64,000 nucleotides of DNA from Leptodontidium sp. MPI-SDFR-AT-0119 (GCA_020726505.1 JAHLEZ010000033.1:434001-498000); one strand, 5' to 3'; numbered from the stretch's first letter, positions 11,942-23,474 are shown. Numbers and translations: made by a program. Notes: generated by a model from the letters alone, not told the origin.

Positions 11942-12513
11942 TATTGACTTTGCGAATAGCAACCTGGAAGGCTGAGAACTTGATGCGAGAGATCTAAAGA
12001 GAAGGGATCAAATAGGAAACACCTCATGGTAAGGAATAGGTGTGCGGGAGAGTGGACTCGGTGGGAAGTTCCAGTGCCACCACAGGAGCCGATACGATAA
12101 ACCACAACTGGAGAAGTTCTGATCGAGCATGTGGCAGCTTTTGGCTTGGCACGCACCAATGCCAGCATGCTAACGTGCAGCGAGGCTTGCATGGTTTGTC
12201 GGCGGGAAGTGCCAGCTCCACCACCAAAGGAGCTGATACGATAAACCACAACTGGGGAAGCTTTAATCGAGCATGTATGACAGCTTTTGGCTTGGCGCCA
12301 ATGCCAGCATGCTAACGTGCAGTGAGGCTTGCATAGTTTTCTCAGCTGAATTCCTCGCGCAGGGTCCAATCAGGCTGGAACATCACCACCTGTTTTCGAG
12401 TTTAGGGCATGTACGAAATATCGCACGATTTTGGACTACAGTTTCTCCGACAACTCTGAATCTTCTCTCATACTTCTGAACCCAATCAAGACCACCCATG
12501 AAGGGATTTCGAC
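11942..12513. promoter_or_regulatory. divergent intergenic region, likely bidirectional promoter
   Basis: This 572-bp gap separates the start codons of the two giant divergent genes, so both promoters must lie here. Half of it is occupied by a 141-bp tandem duplication (listed separately). No convincing TATA box could be chosen from sequence alone. Proximity of the two starts is the only evidence for shared control. Confidence 0.55.
12063..12342. repeat. tandem duplication, unit 141 bp, in the divergent promoter
   Basis: Copy 1 runs from 12063 to about 12203 and copy 2 from 12204 to about 12342. Each contains GATACGATAAACCACAACTGG, then TCGAGCATGT, CAGCTTTTGGCTTGGC, then GCCAGCATGCTAACGTGCAG and GAGGCTTGCAT. 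Differences are scattered and include small indels, so the duplication is not recent. Repeated protein-binding sites for both genes are a plausible role. Confidence 0.85.
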
Positions 12514-15500
12514 ATGGCGGATAATACCATATCCTGGGAAACCGCCAAACAGTGGCTCGTCGCACTCACCAGCGACTTGAAAGAATCATCCACGGTGCCA
12601 GATGCTCTTCTCGCGGCCAGGAAAGACGTCGCTATCGCATTGACGGCTGGGCAGATCTACAATGAACATACATTTGAGTATCGTTTCATCTACTCGCCCT
12701 CAAACATTGCGTTGGCACCTTCAAAATGGGCCTCTTATGAAGCCACAAGACCAACTGGGACACCAATTGCTGGCCAAATGGCAGTCCGCCGAACATCCGG
12801 CCTGCCTTTCAAAGCCCTACAGCTAGACGATTGGCCAGAGGCCAAGATGTATGGTCTTCGCCCTGCCATTACTTACGGGCCATTTCTTGACAAGGTGAAC
12901 CGAACGGTCAATATCGACATCTTCAGACCAAGCCATGTCCAAGAATTCATGTCTCCTATCACTGGTGACCCTCCCTTATTCTACACAACAGGCCAAGTCG
13001 CACATGTCGGGCTATTAAAGACAACATTGGGTCGGGGAACTGTCTGGATCAGAGCGGACCTATTCACTAGGTTCAACCCGGATGAATCGAGCCGAGCACA
13101 ATCGGATACATTCTTTGGGCTCTCTATTGAGAGTGGGACCATGGTGATACCAGTCCATGGGCCACCTAATCTGATTCCACCACGGCATTTGACCCTTCAG
13201 CTAGTGGAAGATAACGCTACCACAAACATATTTTCAATTACTTCTATAAAAAGTGGCTCAATTACCTTTACCTTCGCGAACTCAATCGCTGCAGCAAGTC
13301 TTACTACCAGCAGTGCAGCGGATGTCACTATTTTTGGATCAAGATATAACCTGCAGCAAGGTCAATATGCGGCTTCCTACGCAGACGGGTGCATCAACTT
13401 TGCAATGGTGCCGGATGCCTCTGTATTTCTTCCACCGGCAGCACAGCCTTCGCAACTCGTGGAAGTGGCGGGATCAAGTAAATTTGATGCCATTTCCTGG
13501 AGTATACCTGCGAAAAATTTCAACAATAAGATTTTCTATGAAACAGTTGGTTGCGGCCGGTTCAAGCTGTCTTTGAATGGGGATAGCGCCTTGACGCTAC
13601 GGGGAGATGACTTGCGCATTGCTTTGGGAGCTTCCGATGTTATTGTTGAGTCTGGATCCATTTCTATCTCAGGAATCGCAGGCAAGATGCCACTTCGTTC
13701 ACGGATGATCAGAGTATCGCAAAACGAAATTGTGTCTGGGGAAGGTACCGGTACAAGCTCGATCACTTGCCAAAATTTCAAGGTCCCGACTTTCTATTAC
13801 GCGGCAACAGCGAGTGGGGTGGAATCCCTTACACTCCGCATGAATCTCACGTTCTCTCTTGGTAATCCCCGGACAGTCAACAACGAGCGTGTTGTCTTCG
13901 AAGCCCTGAATGGAGGTGACGAGCCTTGGAGCACTATCACCTGGGTCCATGAACCAGGATCCACTGGTATCACGATCAATATCCAAGCAACCAACTCACG
14001 CTCTGTTTGGCGCTCGTTGGGAAACACTCCCGCTGTGTTCGCGTTGAAAAATCTCCTTTTGAAGGCTGATGAACCAAGAGACATCGACATAGTCGGCGTG
14101 TACAAAGAAGGTGCTATCGTATCAGGAGCGTTGACTATGACTTCTTTCCTCCGGTATTCGCTCCCATTCCTACCGGATCCATATGTTACAAACTTCGAAC
14201 TTGTTCCTGATGCGGCAATCGAGAAAAACGGCATCGGGTACCTGAACTTTGCTCAGTCGTGGAGTGAGGAATCTACAAGCGAGATGGATATTGATCTGAT
14301 GACCAAAATCGCGACACCAGCAAGAACAATGCAACGGAATAAAGATGGTTCAATTGACGACAACGAACTTGGTCTAATATACCATGGCGAGCACAAATAC
14401 TGGGAGCCAGCATTTAGTCAGAAGGAGCTCGAAAGTGGTGTCATGCCCGATGTTGGCCTGGGGTCGTTCTTCCATATCCCAAATGGCAACCCGTTATCGA
14501 ACCAGATTTTCCATCCACCTACATTGATGGATATATCCACCAACTTATCACAGTTTGGCGTCACATTTGGAACTGGTCTAAGCAAGGAAATATCGCCAGG
14601 CACCGGGGGTATCCCAACCAGGGGCACACCAGACCGGCACTCCAGTCTGCCTGGTCTTGCTGGAACCTTTGCTGACGTTGAAGACTTTAGAATTTCTGGC
14701 ATGATGTTACAAAGTGCACAATCAAATGTTCGGATTATGACTTTGCCCGGGACCCACTGGGAAGGAGTTCTGGACGATTCTTCGCACGCGACATATCAAT
14801 TTCCCTATTCGGGACCCACGACTCACATAGCAATCCAAGATGGTGATGGCTTGGTGCCATCAGTAAAACTTGTTCCAATCGCGCCCCAAGAAGCAATTGA
14901 CGATCTTGTGGATTCGTTCGCATCAAGGGACAATGTCTCAGTAGCAGCTCGACATTCTCTTCCGTTTGGCATGGTTGCTTTGGCTACAATGAGGAATGAT
15001 CCTACGTTCCCACCTGCTCGTGTACACAAGATCGAATTCAAGCTTGGAGGGGAAGTAGACCAAAAGTCAAAGATAAAGAGCCCAGAGCTTGAGCCAGCAC
15101 ACCAACTCTCCTTTACGCCACCGGGAAAGCCCCTCATCCAGTCCCCAAGACCGCCTTTCGAGATTCTCGGACCATCTGCTTCATCAGACCGATCGTTTTC
15201 TGGAATGACCACTATCCTCAAGATGGGATTGGGACCTAATGCCCAAGAGCTCATAGATCCTGCTACGGACACCTTCCTGAGTGATATGCAAAATAAGGTT
15301 CCACTTTCAAGGTTCGACGTATCTGGATATGGAGCTTCAATGTTCAGTGATTGGAAGCGGGTTCTGGGTCCACAGGATGTTAACGACAATGCCATCACAA
15401 ACGTCTTGATCAATGTCTTCAATGGTCGTACCTCGCGCACGGTAGTCGAGCTACAGAGTGTGATGGCCCCTTTTGCAGTTGATGTTGTCAAGACGATTGA

Positions 15501-17623
15501 GATCAGGAGGCTAAACAGCGGTATTGTTCTGCGTCATGAATCTGAATGGCAGCCATCATCTGACGGGTACTATTTCTACAAGAATAATGGCATCATCACA
15601 CATCCTGGGATCATTCGAGGAGTTACGAACGTCCGAAACATCACCGATATTAGCAGGATAAGTGTCGACGGTGTCCATTTGGATCTGAGAAAGGTGCAAT
15701 TCGATTGTGATGTTCAGGTCGAAGACGGTGGCCATGGTCGAAGTGTCACAGGATTGCGCTTGGATGGCTGTGTGCTTCTGACTGGCCGGCGGGAGGATGC
15801 GCCAGATAACGATCTCTCGAGCCCAAATGCGCCAGCTTGGTACGCCAGTATACTTCAGCACCTGAAGTTGGGTGGTTATATCGATGCCGTAGTGCAAATT
15901 GGCACGTCAGGGCAGATGAAACGTCTCACGTCAATATCCGTCAAACCCTCCCTGGATCCCGCATCCAGCAAGCCGGTCGCTGTGGTAGCAGCTATGGGCT
16001 CCCCGATCTTTGTCGGGGGTGGGCAATGGTCATTCGTGCGAACGCAAAGCTACGATAGCTATAAACAGCCATATCCTGTGGACTTGGAGATAGGGGTGCC
16101 TCTTGTGAAGCTTGGAAGTCACGACAGTCCTGATCTAGGCTCGATACTCACGCCTTATGTCTTTAAAGACCCTCAGGATCTTCTGAGTAATTTCCCCCGC
16201 CACCGCATACAACATTATTCACGGCGCAGCTTCTCACCGAGTTATTTTCACCTCTCCGCAAATCCCATTTGTTCAGGATGCTAAGAAAGGCTTCGAGGCA
16301 GCAGAGGTTTGGGTGGCGGACTCTTTCGCGCTGGGGAAGTCTGCAACCATATTCCCAAACATACAGGACTGTCTACCTGTCGTATTGCCAGACCTTCCAT
16401 CTGGCGCAAGGCAATTGCTTGAGATTGATCACAGAGGAGGATACAAATTTGAGCCGACGCGGATGTTAGGAAATATCGAGATCTCTCAACTGGAATTCCC
16501 AGCTCCTACCCGACTCAGTGACTTAGAACGTACTATCAAGAATGATGCCTCAGTCCAAACAGTAGCTCAAATCATGCAGAAAGGAAACACTTTGAAGGAC
16601 GGGGCACAAGAATTATCCCAAGATGTCCTGGACGCGAGAACAACGATTAGTGTCGCTATCAATACCTTCGGCAACGTTTCCAAGATGGACATCACAAATC
16701 TTCATATGGTAACGAGGAATATCAATACTGCCACTGGAGTCGTCAAAGATGCTACAAGAGTAATTGGCAGACTGAGCAGCGACGTCCAGAAAATCGGAGG
16801 ACTGCTAGGAGCGGACCCCGACATCCACCTCCCCGATTTGCCTGAGTTGCCCAAAGTCGCAGGGGACGTTCAGCATGTGTTCGGCTCCTCCCTATCTCAA
16901 GTGCAGAAAGCGATTTCCTTCCTGGATAACCTGAAGTTTCTTCCGCATTTCAAGGTATCAATGACTAACGAATGGTCAATGGTCATGTCGACTTCAATGA
17001 ACAAGAACGATTTGCTAGAGAAGCTAGAATCGCCCGGACCGCGAGACGTCGTTGAAAAGATAATCGAGCAATTTGATTTCCTCATCAGTGCAACACTGTC
17101 ATTGAGCGCCTTCCTGCTCAAAATGCATATCGGAACAACGATCAAAATTCCTACTGGGGTTGGTCCCATAGTTGCGCTCGGTACTGGCGCCTTCGACGTG
17201 GCTCTAGGAACCTCGGGCGTCGAAGTGAAGCTTGACTTGGGGTTTGGCATTGGTGTTGACTTTAGCGTGGGGCCTTTCTCTGCAAGTGCAAGTTACACGC
17301 AAAGCCAGACCATCTTGTTTAACGATCAGGTGTTTGGCCTAGGGATCACCGCCTGTATGAGAGCGCACGTTGATTTGGTCATTGCCTCTGCTGATCTGTA
17401 TCTTGAAGCGAAGCTTCTTGTTGTTGGTGGTGATTGTCATCCGCCAGAAACCCATGCGGTGCACGGTGGCACAACTATTTGGGCATATGCGAGTGTGAAG
17501 ATTGCGCTGCATGTCAGTATTTTCTTGGTGTGTAATATTGGGGTGGAGGAGGATGCCCATTGGGACAGCAACTTAAACGGTGGAGGTTGTTTGTTGGATA
17601 ACATGTCGGATTTAATTCATTGA
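12514..17623 (+). CDS. giant protein of unrecognised family, about 1702 aa, with one apparent frameshift near 16194-16198
   Basis: I do not recognise this protein. The frame opens at ATG 12514 (MADNTISW) and stays open to about residue 1226. Coding sense then moves one base to the next frame, open from 16187 to the stop at 17621-17623. The switch falls on CCCCC at 16194-16198: dropping one C joins the frames. A 43-bp GT..AG intron at 16187-16229 would also restore the frame but is very short and would remove coding-like sequence. The first three quarters look beta-rich. Residues near 1330-1440 are helical (many Gln/Lys/Asp/Val heptads). The last 180 residues are glycine-rich, with amphipathic beta patterns such as VKLDLGFGIGVDFSVG. 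No signal peptide is seen. It is paired divergently with the gene at 8300-11941. If the extra base is real, the product ends at 16284 after 30 aberrant residues. Confidence 0.75.
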
Positions 17624-17932
17624 CAGATAGTAATTATATGGACCAAGAAAACATCCGGATGTTGATACAAGCACGAGAACATCTGAATGAACAAAAGAGG
17701 GTAGGTCCCACGTGAAATTATTTGTGTTCGCTTCGTCCATTCTGATACTTCGTTTACACTTTTCAACTACTAAATAAAGAGTTTCCTTTCAAGACTAAAG
17801 AAATCCCAAGAACGCCCAGCGTTGAAATTGTGGGGAGGGGGAACAATTCTGTTCTCCTCCATCCCGCTTCCTTGATCCGCCCAAGTCCACAACACATGCT
17901 GGATACTCAAGTCTGTTCACATGGACATCCCT
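17624..17932. other. short convergent intergenic gap
   Basis: This gap lies between the stop of the giant plus-strand gene and the stop of the minus-strand lysozyme gene. It would hold both 3' untranslated regions. AATAAA-like sequence (CTAAATAAAGAG) occurs at about 17768. Nothing else was recognised. Confidence 0.5.
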
Positions 17933-18755
17933 TTAAGAATTAAACAAATTGATCTCCATGTATCTTCTCTGCTTGACCAAAGGACTCCCAGCAATGGTTT
18001 TCATGTACTCGAATGCAGCACTGTAGTGTCCATCATTAATGAAGCCCACGATGTGGTTGAATCTCACAGGCCCTCCATTGTAGCCGAAGCTGCAGAGGGC
18101 GTCAAATTGGTTTTGACTGAGCTAGTAGCCAGAGTTAGTGATCTCACCATAACAACACAAGTTTCCCTTACCAAAAGATTAGGGTCCAGTTGGGCGTTCA
18201 TGTTTCTAACAGTGTCCGCAACATCACTAGCGAAGAGTTGATCTCCCTTCTCCTGAGTTATAGTGTCATCAAGACCAGAGCAGTCGTGAGATTCGCAGCT
18301 GTGTCCCCAACCAATCGTCAACGTCCCCTCACCAAGTTCATGCCTGCAAGGGCCACGGGCTCCTAGTGGAGGAGTTTGTATCGGGCGAACCTTGTCGCAG
18401 TAGAAGTGCTCGACGAAACCTTCGAAAGTGTGAATGAAGTTGATTCCAGATTGACTGAGATCCCCAGGAGAACCGGCATCTCCATTATAAGGCGCGAAGG
18501 TGTCTGTACAGCACTATTTGTCAAGCGGTTAGTATCCAGCCGAGGAGTTTTTGACAAGAGAGGTGCGGGAAAACATACCTTGATAGCATCAACAGGAGTA
18601 CGGCAGAGCCCAGAGGTTACGAAGCCCTCACAACTGCTCTCATCAACACAGGTACCGAAAGTATCATGATAAGGTTCTGGAAGTCGGCAAGACTCGCCAT
18701 CCAAAAATTGGGACAGGGGCCGAGAAAACAAAGCGATTTGCTCCAGGAAACGCAT
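17933..18755 (-). CDS. GH24 family lysozyme (phage-type muramidase), three exons, 235 aa
   Basis: The family hydrolyses the beta-1,4 bond between N-acetylmuramic acid and N-acetylglucosamine in bacterial peptidoglycan; fungal members are usually secreted. Exons read 18755-18579, 18513-18172 and 18121-17933, all phase 0. Introns are 18514-18578 (65 bp, GTATGT..AATAG) and 18122-18171 (50 bp, GTAAGG..CTACTAG). Residues 90-99 hold the catalytic Glu (FEGF, E90) and Asp (YCD, D99) at the T4-lysozyme spacing. TIGWGH lies at 125-130, and LSQNQFDALCSFGYNGG at 174-190 is the conserved helix. A Cys-rich segment precedes the domain (GTCVDESSCEG, then CC at the splice junction), as in many fungal cell-wall enzymes. 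The first ATG gives MRFLEQIALFSRPL, a weak signal peptide, so the N-terminus may be misplaced. No stop or frameshift interrupts the spliced frame. Confidence 0.85.
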
Positions 18756-19337
18756 ATTGACAGTCGCTTGGTCAATCGTAAGTACTCTTCACCGAAGGTA
18801 AGTAGGTAACTTTCAGGAAACAAAGCTTGGGAGATGTGTGAGAGTGAAGAAAGAGGGATCTAGGAATGTAGATATCACACCACAGGGGGCTGAGGCGGGG
18901 TACTCTATTCAGCCGCAGCCACCAAATTCATTCTCAAGCTCGATTCGTTCTTTTCATCGAAATGTGTCAACTGGAAGCGATGTAGACCTCTTGGGGCTGA
19001 AATTGGCTTGCTCAATCGGAGATAGCTATCCAATCGTCAGCGGAGCAAACCCCGCGAAGCCACACAAATCTGCTGTCATACAGCACTCGGAGGGCCATAC
19101 GGAAGTGGCCCGATTGAAAGCAGCTAATTGATTTAGGAAATATTGGTCAAGACGCCCCGCTCTCGACCTTAGCTTAATCAGCAATAGTAGCATCAGAGCT
19201 CAACAGAATTTGATCTACCGGGAATGCCTTCTTGTAATCCGCTCGATTGATATGATTGTAGAGGGGTGCGAGGGGTCAACGCAAGCTAATAAGAAATTTT
19301 GGTAAGGATGTAACATGCCACAGCAGCGTGCAAGTTA
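18756..19337. other. upstream region of the lysozyme gene, no other gene seen
   Basis: The composition is still balanced. A plus-strand frame of 97 codons at 18838-19131 has no recognisable features and overlaps the expected promoter and 5' leader of the lysozyme gene. The right end is the TA target site (19336-19337) of the adjacent pogo element. Confidence 0.5.
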
Positions 19338-21135
19338 ACGTCTCACCCCTAGATTCCGCCCACCTCGCTTAATTCTAGTACTTGATACTCAATACTTAAT
19401 AACTCTATATTGCGCTAACTTTTATACACGATATTATAGAGTCTGATTCTGCTCCTGATTCTGATTCTAAAGACTTAATTTGGCGTTCTCCAGCTGCGAT
19501 TTGAGCCTCCTTAATAGCACGTGTTATAGCGAACTTAGAATTTGGACTCGTTCGGACTTTCCGCCTTTTCTTTAGCCTTAACTACTCTAATCTCTCTTTT
19601 AACTCTTTAATCTTTATATTTGCCTTCCCTAATTCGTAGTCTCTTTTATTAATTCCCTTTATAACCTTCTTAAAAAGTAACGTCGTGTTAGAAGTTGATT
19701 CTATGATCTACTAGCTAAAGTACGAATTTGTACGAATAAATCTTTCTTAGCCCTTAGAATCTAAATCTCAATTAAAGTATTAGTTACTTCCGGAGGTAAT
19801 ATTAATATCTCCTAAGGCTTTAGAAAAGAAGGATTTGTTGATTTATTACTATTTTCTAATAGCAAAAAGCTTATTAATAGCTTAACTACTAATACTAGTT
19901 ATAATCTCGTAATTCTTTACCCTGCCTTAATATTAGAAAGTGTAATACTCTCTTAACGTGCCTTTTAGTAGCAGATAAAGAAATTCCGCTTCTTAATTAA
20001 AGTAAAATCGATTAAAGAACTTAACTTTTATAGTTCTTTCCGGTAAGCACGCTTTAAAACAGAGAAAACTGTTAAATCCAAAGGTTATAATACGTGTGAC
20101 GTATATATAAGTAAAAATAAAAGGTGTATATTATATTTAAGGCACTTGTAAAGGAATTCCGTAATCTTATAGCTCCTATAGCCGTTTAGAATAAAGAGTT
20201 TTGCTAAATAATCACGTGGTTCGGTTTGAGGTATAAACACCTTCTTTAGCTACTTAAGGGCCACTTAATTAGTTATCCACTTATTCTCGGTAGTTGTAAA
20301 GTGCTATTAGTCGAATACGTTTAATTAAGACGGAAACCACTGTTATTAGACCGATTTTCCCTTATAAACTACAGCTAGTCGTGTAAAAGCTCTAATTACA
20401 AAGATACACTTAAGGATTATCGTTTAAGCACGTGAACCTGGCTGTTTTCCTTGAATCTTGCGGCTCTTAGCGTTCCTTATAATATATTTATTAAAACCGT
20501 AACCTTTTATAATACTAATCTCGTTTATATTTTAACGTTAAGAAGCTAAAATAGCTTTGATAGTCGGAATCTCTAATTTTTAGAACCACGGCCTAATAAC
20601 TTCGATACAAGCGGTGTTAATACTCATAGAATCGACGTAGATTTGCTTCTTAGTCTTTAGAACAGGGTTACGTGTTAAAAATCGTGTTATCCAGTGTTTT
20701 CCTAATAGTAAGTGGTCTCTTTAAAATGCCAAAAGCCTCTCTCCAAAAACCTTAATTTGTATATGCGTAACTCCATAGCTAAAAGACTCTTGAGTCAAAA
20801 TCCAATTAGCTAATCGGTTCTCTACTACCGTAAGTAGCCTTTACAAGTGATTAAGAGCCTCCTTACGTGATTGAGTCGTTGTATTACGATCACGAAGTAT
20901 AGACCTTAGAATGCCTCACTCAAGCATGCCTTTCGCAAAGACTTGCTATTTACGACTTCCTCAAGCGCACACATGATATCATACTCAGTATATGCAGGCT
21001 TTATAATAAAAACAATACGAATTACAAGTTTAAAGATAATCGATTAAAAAATAGAAGAGTAATTAATTATTCAAGTTAGTGGGTAAGAGTAGCGGTGAGT
21101 TAAGCGAGGGTGGGAGGAATCTAGGGGTGAGACGT
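19338..21135. mobile_element. Fot1/pogo-type DNA transposon, 1798 bp, complete ends, RIP-decayed
   Basis: Terminal inverted repeats of about 37 bp begin ACGTCTCACCCCTAGATTCC at the left and end with the complement at 21135. The element is bounded by TA at 19336-19337 and 21136-21137, the target duplication of the Tc1/mariner superfamily. Length is close to that of known Fot1 elements. It carries one minus-strand transposase relic and has landed at the border of the lysozyme island. Confidence 0.9.
19390..20990 (-). pseudogene. pogo/Fot1 DDE transposase, inactivated
   Basis: The minus strand reads, with many stops, as a Fot1-like transposase. LKKVFIPQTEP followed by LAKLFILNGYRSY lies near 20260-20170 and corresponds to the second catalytic segment, where the usual DGHGSH has become NGYRSY. 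NIHLLFLLIYTSHVL, then PLDLTVFSVLKRAYR, lies near 20140-20040 (third segment). A charged coiled-coil tail, KELKERLE then KKRRKVRTSPNSKF, lies near 19600-19540. Stops sit where Gln or Trp is expected. Cut-and-paste activity is lost. Confidence 0.85.
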
Positions 21136-22012
21136 TACAGCACGGTTCAATTTACACTGCGTCTTACACAAGGGGATTGCACATCGACATAGCTCATATA
21201 ATCACTAACGACATGAAGGAGATCTTGTCCCCGACACACTTGGCGACGGGCCACGTGACGGCGTCCCTTCAACATCCGAAGCGAGTCTTGGCAGATGGAA
21301 GCGCGGCAGGCTCTTGGGTGAAAACTTAAGAACCCTAGCCATTAAAGATTAGGATCTTATGAGGCCTAAATGGCTTCTAGAAATCGAAAATAGAATCCAG
21401 ACCCGCGATACAGACGAGAATAATATCTCCAAGTACCAGTGCAAAGAATGGCGAAAACGATCTATTCGACACACGTCGTGAAGAAGAGAATAATATTTAT
21501 AAGTACGGATGTGTGGGCAGCTGGACCGAGATCAAGGCCGAGGGCGATACGAGCAATGGAATTGATACCTACAAGGCTAAGAAGTACTGAAGGATTGACC
21601 AATTCGATGTGTGAGATCAAATAGCTGAACAGCTTAGAGGAGGTGGAAGTCGTTTCCCCGCAAACTTGAGTTTTCATCCATTACCCGGAGCAATGTTTAT
21701 TGCGCAGAATTCGGAACTGATTCTAATTTCTAATAACCCTTTTTTGAGACTTCGCTTTTACTTGATTACACTCCTTCGAATAAAACATCCTACATTTGCA
21801 GTGATAAGAGATCTGATCGCTTGACAAACTAAAAGTAAGCTTCGTGGATCTTGATGTGAAACCTTACCTAGAAGGTTTAGATTTCAATAACAATATTCGT
21901 ATCCTAGTGCCCCGCCTATGTCGACGATCTTCTGCATTTACTTATCGTTGCCGAACATAATATCGTGGATACTGCAAAGGTAAAAACACGTCGTTTCGAT
22001 TATTTCATGCTA
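21136..22012. other. no gene recognised
   Basis: The segment is mixed in composition, with a GC-balanced block at 21140-21330 and short open frames of about 60-70 codons near 21450-21680 on both strands. None has recognisable protein features. It may hold fragments of a host gene too decayed to identify. Confidence 0.4.
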
Positions 22013-22162
22013 TCCCTTCGTCCGGTGAGATATTGCCCACGTTAGCAAGGATTAAGCAAAGAGAGGGAATTAATCTACTCATATTGAGCCTTATGATCTG
22101 GCGAATAATAGCTTGTCGTTTAACTCCCTGCTAGCGTGGGGAATGTTATCCGGACGAAGGGA
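22013..22162. mobile_element. MITE, 150 bp, TA-flanked with about 37-bp TIRs
   Basis: The left end TCCCTTCGTCCGG is repeated inverted at the right end (CCGGACGAAGGGA). The match continues through CCCCACGCTAGCAGGG-like sequence with a few mismatches. TA at 22011-22012 and 22163-22164 fits a Tc1/mariner or pogo-mobilised miniature element. There is no coding capacity. No parent element with these ends was seen in this window. Confidence 0.85.
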
Positions 22163-22164
22163 TA

Positions 22165-22761
22165 ATATAGCCCAAGCAATTGTTTTTCTTTTTTAACAAA
22201 AGTAAACTTTGTATTGTACACACCCAAAGTTCGTTACGTCTTCAAGCATAATGGTTAAATTAAAAGTAGAGTGTTTAAGTAGGAAATTAGGAGGGGAAAC
22301 GTAGATGTTGATGTTTTTGTTTACTAGATATAGTGTTGACATAGGCGGCCTATTATTTGTACTGCTCTCTATCTGATCGTTATAGCCGCCTCTGTCGCTT
22401 CCCGCACGGGTCGCAAGAGCTGCTGCGGCAATAAAACGCAAATTTTTTCTTCTCCCTGTCCTAATGTTACTGAATAAGCTGGCCGCTTTAACTCAGGCGC
22501 CAATCACCTTCAGATCATCCATCAATTCACCCAGCTCTCCTGAGCAACCTCTAAGCAAACCCTATGTAATACCTACTTATTACTCTCGCATTTGATCCTT
22601 GAATACAATTTTACACACTACATCAGAGCCCACGAAAAATTTATCATAGCCTCAATCAACATCTCTTAATCAAAAGTGTCAGCCGAGCTACGCGAATCTC
22701 TTTCCCTCATGGCAGTCACAAACTTCCTCTATGTATTAGTAGTAACAAGATACCTCACGCT
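22165..22761. other. no gene recognised
   Basis: AT-rich to mixed sequence. A minus-strand frame of 82 codons (22193-22441) has no family features and a composition shift inside it, so it is not called. Confidence 0.4.
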
Positions 22762-23407
22762 CTACTCTACCGCATCAAAGACATCTTCTCCAAAGCCCGC
22801 CGGCAGAGTGAACTCGTGATCATCGTGTGTCGCATTGTCATCTTGGATGCTCATATCATAGCTTTCCGTAGCACGAATCCCCATGCCATTTGAAATGAGT
22901 TTGGAGTCGCTGGAGTCAACTGCATAGTTAATAAGCCATTGCTGAGTTCTCTAGTTATAGGTAACATGCTCTTCGTCAAAAAGTCTCTCGGACTAGTCAC
23001 AAACGGTGTGACAGTGGAATAGGGATCCTCGTCCACTTCCTCAATTCCACTGCTCGTGGCTTTCACTGAGACTTCAACCTTCGCAGCAAACATCTAATCT
23101 AAAGTCTTCCTCAACCTCCCTTCGATATTGACTGGGAAATCCGCATATCGCTCAATGACACCATACGCATAGATCTCCACAGCCTCCACCCAAAGCATTC
23201 TCTTCACCTCGGGCTTTAGATCTAGCATATGAGTTGCTCTAAGTTGTAACCATTTGGTTTCCAGTCTCGTACTGCGACAAGGAAAAGTATGTTTTCTGCA
23301 ATGAAATCTTTCGTGGCTGCGAAATGTAGCAGCGGAGTATGCTTAGAGAGGAGAACTTCTTCGAGAGCAGCAGTAGAGTACATTTTGTTTGATTTGTACA
23401 GAGACAT
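22762..23407 (-). pseudogene. broken RGS-domain protein, C-terminal part
   Basis: RGS proteins speed GTP hydrolysis by G-alpha subunits. The minus strand carries HTPLLHFAATKDF then AENILFLVAVRDWK (about 23350-23260), the start of an RGS fold. In another frame it carries VEAVEIYAYGVIERYADFPV then NIEGRLRKTLD, the end of the fold. The frame changes once near 23260 by one base in an A run, meets TAG at 23095 where Gln would fit, and shifts again near 22880 before a natural-looking end FGEDVFDAVE and stop at 22762-22764. Upstream of 23407 the sequence turns AT-rich and the N-terminus is absent. Assignment to RGS rests on motif memory, not a search. Confidence 0.6.
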
Positions 23408-23474
23408 TAATGTATTTACTTGCTAATCTAGTTCATATTCTGTGATATTCATGTCTGAATTCGAAGGGGATTTT

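Noticed and set aside
11942..12369. Open frames on both strands in the divergent promoter
   Set aside because: They arise from the 141-bp tandem duplication, which repeats the same peptide-like strings on each strand. No start context or composition supports coding.
14823..15491. 222-codon minus-strand frame inside the giant plus-strand gene
   Set aside because: It lies wholly opposite a strong coding frame and is a typical shadow frame.
16187..16276. A 90-bp GTAATT...TTGTTCAG intron in the giant gene
   Set aside because: Its length is a multiple of three, so splicing would not fix the frame and would create an immediate stop.
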